Position numbers and translations under genes: made by a program. From assembly GCA_004009845.1 (NCBI GenBank), contig RMBW01000035.1, positions 62,001-126,000 on the forward strand: a stretch of 64,000 nucleotides of DNA, in the 5' to 3' direction. Shown in pieces: positions 57,957 to 64,000 of the stretch. The DNA comes from Davidsoniella eucalypti (taxonomy: Eukaryota; Ascomycota; Sordariomycetes; Microascales; Ceratocystidaceae). Position 1 is the stretch's first letter. Each line of letters opens with the position of its first letter. The notes beneath the pieces are model-generated. The model saw nothing but the letters and a program-made list of their open reading frames with translations. It made no database searches and was not told the DNA's origin.

Positions 57957-59375
57957 ATGAAGTCTTTACCGGCCCTTGCCCTCGGCCTTGGCCTGTTCCA
58001 AGCAGCTATCGCAGCCGAAGACTCAGAGACTTATGCCACCGCTACCACTACCGCGCCGACCGCTTTCTGGACAATCACCGAGCACCAAGTGGTATATTTA
58101 TCAGTATATCGCTATAGCCTTGGTGGTTCGACCTACACAACGAGCTATCCGGTCTCGAGCCTGGCCGTGCCGACATACACGCCTACCGCAGCTCCGATCG
58201 CCAGCACCGTGTCTTCCCCAATTGGCGGGTCTATTGTGTACTCCATATACAATTTCAATCTAGATGATATACCTGAAACAGAGCTATACGACTCCGATTA
58301 CCAATATACATTGCGTGATGGGGAATACTCGTTGTCATCTGATATCATGATCACCGATATGGTATCTCGCACTTATACGGCTCCTGAGTCGTGTTCTTCT
58401 CAGTTCACGTGGGCAGGCTATGTCGACGCCAACATCCCGGATGCTGTTTCTTCCTATAGCGTAGTAACACCTACTTCGGTCTCTACGTCGTATTACTCAA
58501 GTCGTCTTAGCACCTATACGTACCTGACAAACATTTACGCCGCGACAGATCTTCCTCCCTGGAATGCGTCCGAAGACTTCACTTACCTGTACTATATTGC
58601 CGAATGCACATCGCTCTACAATGAACCCGTAGCAACTGCCACCACAGCCGGATCTTCAGACTACACCTTGTCTTCCTCCTCGGTGCCCACCGGAGCTCTC
58701 GTGACCGACATGGAGGGTAAGGCTATACTGGAAAAGATAGGCCAATCTTCTATTTTCTGGTCGTTATGTCGTTCGTACACAGCCGAGGAGATTAATACAT
58801 TTGACATTGGGTACTTCGATGGTTTCTGCAAGCAGCTACAGCCTTGGGTCATCGCCATCGCCGTCGTTCTCCCCCTCGTGTTTGTATGTGGTTTCCTCGA
58901 GTCCTTTTTCTGGTTCCACCGACTCATGAGCGGCCAGAGTGCCATGCGCCTTGGAACAGTCCTTTGGATCCTACTGTGCCCCTGGGTCATCCTATTCACA
59001 CGCCTCAGCCGTGCCCAGCCCAGTGAAGAGCTGCGCTCCAAGTATACCAACGCTTGGAAAGCCCGCTCATTTTCAGAAAAGCTAAAGCTGTGGCTCAGCT
59101 GGGGTCTTGCTTGGGAATACCCGGCCCAGATTCTCGACCCTAAGCCGCCTGTCACCGGAAAAGCTGCAATCAGTAATGGGGCAAACGTGAACATGAGCGA
59201 CATTGCTCCTCAACAGATTCCCACCTCGCCTATTCAGTCCCCACAGGTACCTACACCTACTCACCCATCGTGGATGATGCAGCCTCAAATCGCGATCCCA
59301 AACGGCATGGTCATGACTTCTACAGGACAGATCATTCCTATGCCTAGACAGCCAGAACCAACTGCAAGACCATAG
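57957..59375 (+). CDS. Secretory-pathway protein with two membrane segments
   Basis: Uncharacterised 472-residue protein, one exon. I start at the ATG at 57957, which opens directly on a signal peptide (1-19, cleavage near AIA|AED). Residues 20-295 form an extracytoplasmic region rich in Ser, Thr and Tyr (many STY and TYT runs) with four or more Cys and an N-x-S site, suggesting a glycosylated cell-surface or lumenal domain. Hydrophobic segments at about 297-320 and 332-350 follow, then a basic, tryptophan-containing juxtamembrane stretch (about 355-390) and a Pro/Gln-rich tail with TPTHP and PIQSPQVPTP. With two segments after a cleaved signal, both the large N-terminal region and the tail would be on the same side unless one segment is not membrane-spanning. 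A wall sensor or ER/plasma-membrane protein is possible; no family recognised. Confidence 0.82.
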   Translation: MKSLPALALGLGLFQAAIAAEDSETYATATTTAPTAFWTITEHQVVYLSVYRYSLGGSTYTTSYPVSSLAVPTYTPTAAPIASTVSSPIGGSIVYSIYNFNLDDIPETELYDSDYQYTLRDGEYSLSSDIMITDMVSRTYTAPESCSSQFTWAGYVDANIPDAVSSYSVVTPTSVSTSYYSSRLSTYTYLTNIYAATDLPPWNASEDFTYLYYIAECTSLYNEPVATATTAGSSDYTLSSSSVPTGALVTDMEGKAILEKIGQSSIFWSLCRSYTAEEINTFDIGYFDGFCKQLQPWVIAIAVVLPLVFVCGFLESFFWFHRLMSGQSAMRLGTVLWILLCPWVILFTRLSRAQPSEELRSKYTNAWKARSFSEKLKLWLSWGLAWEYPAQILDPKPPVTGKAAISNGANVNMSDIAPQQIPTSPIQSPQVPTPTHPSWMMQPQIAIPNGMVMTSTGQIIPMPRQPEPTARP

Positions 59376-59917
59376 AATCGGCTCAGCAACATAATCGGCA
59401 ACTAGGTGGCGCAGTTCTGTTTATATGGCCGTCTTCTACTTTCCATGTATTTAGAGGCTTGTCTAACCTACATATGCTTGTCAGAGAGACAGAGAGAGAA
59501 AGGCATAATAAAAACCATATAATTAGTCTCTTAAATCCAAGTATTTATATGTAAACACTATATATATATATATACGCTGCCCCCGCCAAATTCTATCACA
59601 ACCTTGCTTCACTTCATCATTCTTACATATAGGACGTACGCATCCCACAACTATTTGTCCATTTGCTTCAGCATCCGCCCTAACTTGTTTTCCTCTGTTT
59701 ACTTCTATACCTATTTTTTGTTATTGTTTCTGTTGATGTCCTTTTTTTTTTGTTTACATCTGTAGTAGTCATACTGCCTTCTTGACCTGTTCCACTCATA
59801 CTAATGTGCACCAACCCTAGAGCAACACACTCGCTCCCTAACCTGACTAGCCCTAGCTTGGGTCATCTCTGCCAACCAACCTGAGTGGGCCTGACGGCTC
59901 ACCTCAAAAACTATCGA
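59376..59917. other. Intergenic spacer
   Basis: 3' flank of the preceding gene and promoter of the zinc-finger gene. A (TA)8 run lies at 59559-59574, and a CT-rich stretch precedes the next start. No other feature. Confidence 0.5.
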
Positions 59918-60805
59918 ATGTCGAAATCTACTCTTGATTTTCAGGCACATAGCCCCAAAAAGATTCGAATTCACGATGAAATAATTTGCAAGGCTCTATC
60001 CTTAAACCTGCAAAATGCTACGAAATCCCGCATCGTCTACTCGGACATCAATCCAGTAACTCAAGAACGAACCCTGGACTATGCCTCGCTTGGACTTCCA
60101 GTTCCTCCCTATGATGGGCCTCTGAGATTGATCAAGCTACGCGGTACCGATACTTGCGTAGGCCGGTATTACACATCATCTAGTGGTTTGCGGGCCATCA
60201 ACACCAACAAAACAGATCGTGAGCAAACTGCTGATAGCAAAGCCACTGAAGCCCCTAAATCGAAGCATGGTTGTACTGTGTCCGGTAAAAAGCGTAAGCG
60301 TGGGGGCTCCGATGACGATGATGACTCCGGTCCAGAAGATACCTCGCGGAAACTGAAGCGTGCTAAGAAGTATCGCACACACTACATGTGTCCCTTCTGG
60401 GAACTGAAGTTACAGTACAAGGCATCGTGTGGCCGGGAGTCATTCAGCAACCCGAACGACCTAATCGAGCATCTCTGCGCAATCCATTTCAACTCTACGA
60501 AATGCGACATCTGCAACAAACGATTCATCTTAGAAACGACAAGATCTGCTCACCGCCAAGAATGTATCATCACGCAGGACAGCGGAAACGAAGACGAAAT
60601 CGATAAGCTCCGAGCAGATACAATCGGAAAACCTATGTGGGATCAATACCAGTGGTTACTCGAGGTAATCCGGATGTGCGAGCCTCAACATCATGCCGAG
60701 AATGGCTCCGAGTCGAAATCTTCTGGTCAGGAACACGATCTTTCTGCGGAGGATATGGACCAAGACTATGCAGCCCAAGATCTGGCCTCTGACAGTGATT
60801 ATTGA
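59918..60805 (+). CDS. Degenerate two-finger C2H2-like nuclear protein
   Basis: A 295-residue single-exon protein started at the ATG at 59918. Residues 123-151 hold a strong bipartite nuclear signal (GKKRKR ... RKLKRAKK) around an acidic Asp run. The zinc region is at 156-216: finger one has Cys158, Cys171, His185 and His190 (YMCPF ... DLIEHLCAIH); finger two has Cys196, Cys199, His212 and Cys216 (KCDICNKRF ... HRQEC). This wide-spaced CPF/HL..H followed by C-x2-C...H...C layout is that of a large group of Pezizomycotina proteins of unknown function whose fingers are followed by a short 'W..Y..L' helix; here KPMWDQYQWLLEVI (about 238-251) fits. The acidic Ser-rich C-terminus could be an activation region. 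Probable nuclear regulator; targets unknown. Confidence 0.8.
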   Translation: MSKSTLDFQAHSPKKIRIHDEIICKALSLNLQNATKSRIVYSDINPVTQERTLDYASLGLPVPPYDGPLRLIKLRGTDTCVGRYYTSSSGLRAINTNKTDREQTADSKATEAPKSKHGCTVSGKKRKRGGSDDDDDSGPEDTSRKLKRAKKYRTHYMCPFWELKLQYKASCGRESFSNPNDLIEHLCAIHFNSTKCDICNKRFILETTRSAHRQECIITQDSGNEDEIDKLRADTIGKPMWDQYQWLLEVIRMCEPQHHAENGSESKSSGQEHDLSAEDMDQDYAAQDLASDSDY

Positions 60806-61828
60806 TGAAGATATGGCATTGATCATATATATTTAGTAACTCTCATTCCCACCGGTCGACCAAAGGGAAGCTTTTATATACATATATATATATATATTTT
60901 TTAGTAGATGCTATCCGCTTATTCAACTAACTATATGTAACTAAAAACCCCGCAAAGAATATAGTTCAAGCATGTGATTGATTAGTGACGTAGGTTAAAT
61001 TGGCGCTAAGACATCGAACGGACCCTGTAAACTACCCTATAAAACATTGGTGCCAGTATCTTGGTCAGTGAACAGATTTCGACCAAACTTGAGCTTGGTA
61101 GAAACATACTATAGGGCCTTTAGAATATAGATCTTGACATTTATTTTATATATAACCCTATATCGTCATCAAACCCTAACTGAAGACGTTGAGATGTACG
61201 GCATCTTTTTTTTATTAATTATTTTTTAATGTGGAAATAGAACTTTAATAGCTATGTAGCACCTCGGTATCTAAGATACACAGCCCTGAACTAATACTAG
61301 TATACAATGTAATGTGAAGGACAAGTACAGCATCTTTACCGGCGCAAACGAATACGGACAGTCTTAGTACATAAAATCTACCAGCATGGGTAACAACAAA
61401 CAGTCAACATTCCCCTCATTGAATTCAGTTATTGGGCATCTATATTGGTGACAGTGTGGATTAGCTTGATCTTTCATTTGCCTTTCATTGCCTTATTGAG
61501 TGAGGATGCCAAAAGGGTCGTGTTATCTCGCATCCTGTCCAACCTAGCCTATCAAAATGCAAGGGGCTGCACTTTCCTATTTCTTTGTTTCTCTCTTGAG
61601 GAACTACCGTCATCTCACATTACATAAGCCTGTTTTTTCTTTGGTTGACCAGAAAACAATTAATTATCGCAACTTTCCGCCAACTTGACCAAGAATAATT
61701 AATTTTGAGGTTGATTCCTATATTGCCTCTTGTTCTTGTCCGCCCAAAGATTGCTTTATCCGATTATTGCGTGTAGCGCTCCAAGTCCGCTAATTGCAGT
61801 TGCCAAAGTTGCGTTCGGAGTCGACCCG
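60806..61828. other. Intergenic, promoter of dual zinc-cluster gene
   Basis: AT-rich. An (AT)n run lies at about 60882-60896. No gene seen. The right end should hold the promoter and leader of the gene starting at 61829; no TATA box could be picked with confidence. Confidence 0.5.
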
Positions 61829-64000
61829 ATGGATCAGAAACAACACAACAGCTTCAATCACTTCCCTAGCCCTTTGCCGGCTATCGTGGCCACGCCGGCT
61901 TCCGAATCCTCAGCAGCCTCGGTCTCAGCGCCCAAGCGGCGACGGAGTCAGGCAAACCTTGCGGAATGCTGCAGGACATGCCGTCTTAGAAAGGTACGTT
62001 TTGATATGGCCCATCATGGTCCTTGATACCTCTAGCTTCCTTCTTTCCTTTTTGTCGAGACTAGACGTAACCTTGGGCTTTTTTGCTGCCTGTTGGGAGT
62101 TGTGTTAGTCTGCGTATTCATGGAGATGCTATACATGTTATGTCGAATAGCCCCTGATAAGTCTGGCCTGCCATGGTCAAGGCTTGCTCATCTTCTGTTA
62201 CTTAGCACTGGATGGATGCGCAGCGCATTGCGTAGCACCAGCCGTTCTAAAGCTGCTTTTTCGGCTATCGGCCAATGCTCTCTGGAGCTGAAATTGCTGC
62301 ATCTGGACCTTCCTTTCAGCCTTGCTTTGCTTTGCCACCGGGGTTATCCTAGGGTCTGCTATACAGCACTAAACAACGTATTTCATAGCGTGCTAATATC
62401 AGCGTCCTCATTTTAGGTCAAATGCAGCGGGAGATCTTTAGAAAGTTCCAAGTGCTCAATCTGCAATCGATTGGAACTCGATTGTAGCTTCGTGGCACTA
62501 GTCGAAAGCCCGCTTGATATTGGTACGACAATCATTATTTTCGCCCTCAAGCCTATGCTTTCTATAGGCCTTTCCTCACTTGTTCTCTCATCTCATAGCG
62601 TGGGGGGCCTTAAACCTAACCACCCAATCCTGTGCTCCCATAGACTGACTGCCCCAAGTTCGTTGGCTGGTTCAATTCTTTGTGCCATTTGACACCCGTG
62701 TGGCTTTTCACGTCTTCTGACTTTCTTTGCCTGCTACAGGATCGGCCCGTACTACTCCATCTCGAAGTCACACTGAAGCCGGAACTGTGCGAAAGCGAGC
62801 CCAAAGAGCTTGCACGAACTGTCATTCCCACAAAACTAAATGCTCGGGCGATCAGCCGCGTTGCCGAAGATGTGACACCAATAACATGAACTGTGAATAT
62901 TCTTCTAATAAGCGGAAATTCACCACTACCCAAGCCGATGGATCGTCTGCTATAGACAAAGGGGTAGACTCTTCAAAGAGTGAATCTCAGGAGCCACGAA
63001 CTACCTCAGTTGACGACCGGGTACCTGAAAATGCCGGAGTCCATGGCCCTGCAGATGCTGGAAGCCCGGAGAAGAGCAGCCAGGCACTGCATACGCGATA
63101 TATGGAGCTCGTAAACCTTGAGAATGAGTATGAGCCTCTACCACATGCTTGTATTCTTTTCCAAAGATGCTAAATCTTACACAACGTTTAGGGATACTCT
63201 TCGACGACGAGACTTCATCAAGCTACACGTGGAGGCCTACTTCCAAAATGTGTATTACCTGCCGTGTCTCAGTTTCTTCCATCGTGAAACAATACTTTCG
63301 GAAATCGAGGTAGACAAATCCCGCTATTATCTACATCGCCTATCTTGGCCATTTTAACCAGGTTTTATCTTACTAACTGGCGAACAGGAAGGGACTCTCT
63401 CGCCAACACAAGTCGCTGCTATATGCTCAGTGTCTGCATTTTTTGTCAGCTCACATGACAAGGCCGAGGACTTTGCCATGACATGCTCTCGGCAAGTTGA
63501 ATTCCAACTCTTTAGGAATGTTGGTAGCTTGAACGAGTCTAATCTATCACTCTATGCCCTGGACATAGTTCATAACTTATTTGTCGGAAAATCTGCCAAA
63601 TGCTGGCAACTAGTTGCCGTTGCATGTCGTGTGATGCTAGGACTGCAACTCAATTGGGATGTTCCAGGCTCGGAAAAAACCTTCACACAACAAGAATGTT
63701 CACGAAGATTGGCCTGGCATATGTTTCATATGGACAGGATCTGCGCAGGTGGATTCGATGCTTATGTTTGTTTTAATGAAGATAACATGAAGCTCAAACT
63801 CCCCTGTAATGAATATGCTTTCCAGGCAAATCAATCAGTTCCGTCCGAACGTCTAACTGAAAAGAACCCGAAGCCGTGCTCGCCGCCTATGAGCCGTCAA
63901 GGCTATACTATACGATTAATAAATCTTCGGCATCATGTTCAAAGTATAGCCAAAAGGTTTTCCGGAGGTACTGCCTATGTCCATGGAGTAAAGTGGGAAG
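61829..64000 (+). CDS. Transcription factor with two tandem Zn2Cys6 clusters (partial)
   Basis: Fungal regulator running off the window end, 463 residues visible. Exons by my model: 61829-61993, 62417-62522, 62740-63127, 63192-63309 and 63388 onward; introns of 423, 217, 64 and 78 bases; the frame stays open throughout. Cluster one is Cys48, 51, 58, 68, 71 and 78 (C-x2-C-x6-C-x9-C-x2-C-x6-C), interrupted by intron 1 after RLRK, a position common in this family. Cluster two is Cys115, 118, 125, 132, 135 and 142 (x2, x6, x6, x2, x6), complete within exon 3 (RACTNCHSHKTKC ... RCRRCDTNNMNC). The remainder is the fungal-specific regulatory domain: YFQNVYYLPCLSFFHRETI, then CWQLVAVACRVMLGLQLN and RRLAWHMFHMDR. 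Two DNA-binding clusters in one protein are unusual. Function and targets unknown; the C-terminus lies outside the window. Confidence 0.85.

Overview
The window looks like nuclear DNA of a filamentous ascomycete (Pezizomycotina, most likely a Sordariomycete-type fungus). The evidence is short GT-AG introns with TACTAAT/CTAAC-type branch sites, two Zn2Cys6 transcription factors, fungal orthologues of Vam7, EB1/Mal3, Drs1 and App1, CT-rich 5' leaders and AT-rich intergenic DNA. The species cannot be named from sequence alone.

Layout. The first half is sparse. 1-5.2 kb has no convincing gene. 5.48-8.38 kb is a three-exon secreted subtilisin-like protease with a PA insert. 8.4-21.6 kb is AT-rich DNA in which I see no gene. 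21.77-22.10 kb is a small single-exon gene with a clear TATA box; its product resembles the C-terminal part of a velvet domain. 22.1-32.1 kb is again gene-free, with pyrimidine-rich patches and homopolymer runs. From 32 kb the window is ordinary gene space: a four-exon Zn2Cys6 regulator (-), a 1267-aa two-membrane-segment, proline-rich, coiled-coil protein (-), a Vam7-type PX/Qc-SNARE (-), an EB1 microtubule plus-end protein (-), divergent from the ribosome-biogenesis helicase Drs1 (+), then an App1-type phosphatidate phosphatase (+), a secretory-pathway protein with two membrane segments (+), a degenerate two-finger zinc-finger protein (+), and the first five exons of a regulator with two tandem Zn2Cys6 clusters (+), cut by the window end.

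The genes form no obvious pathway or biosynthetic cluster. The right half is mostly conserved housekeeping (vacuole fusion, microtubules, 60S ribosome assembly, actin patches); the left half is an accessory-like compartment with a secreted protease and an orphan small protein. The points most worth checking are a His in place of the zero-layer Gln of Vam7, the paired zinc clusters at the right end, the velvet-like mini-protein, and the two-membrane-segment coiled-coil protein with an unidentified C-terminal domain. I found no tRNA, rRNA, intact transposon or CRISPR array.
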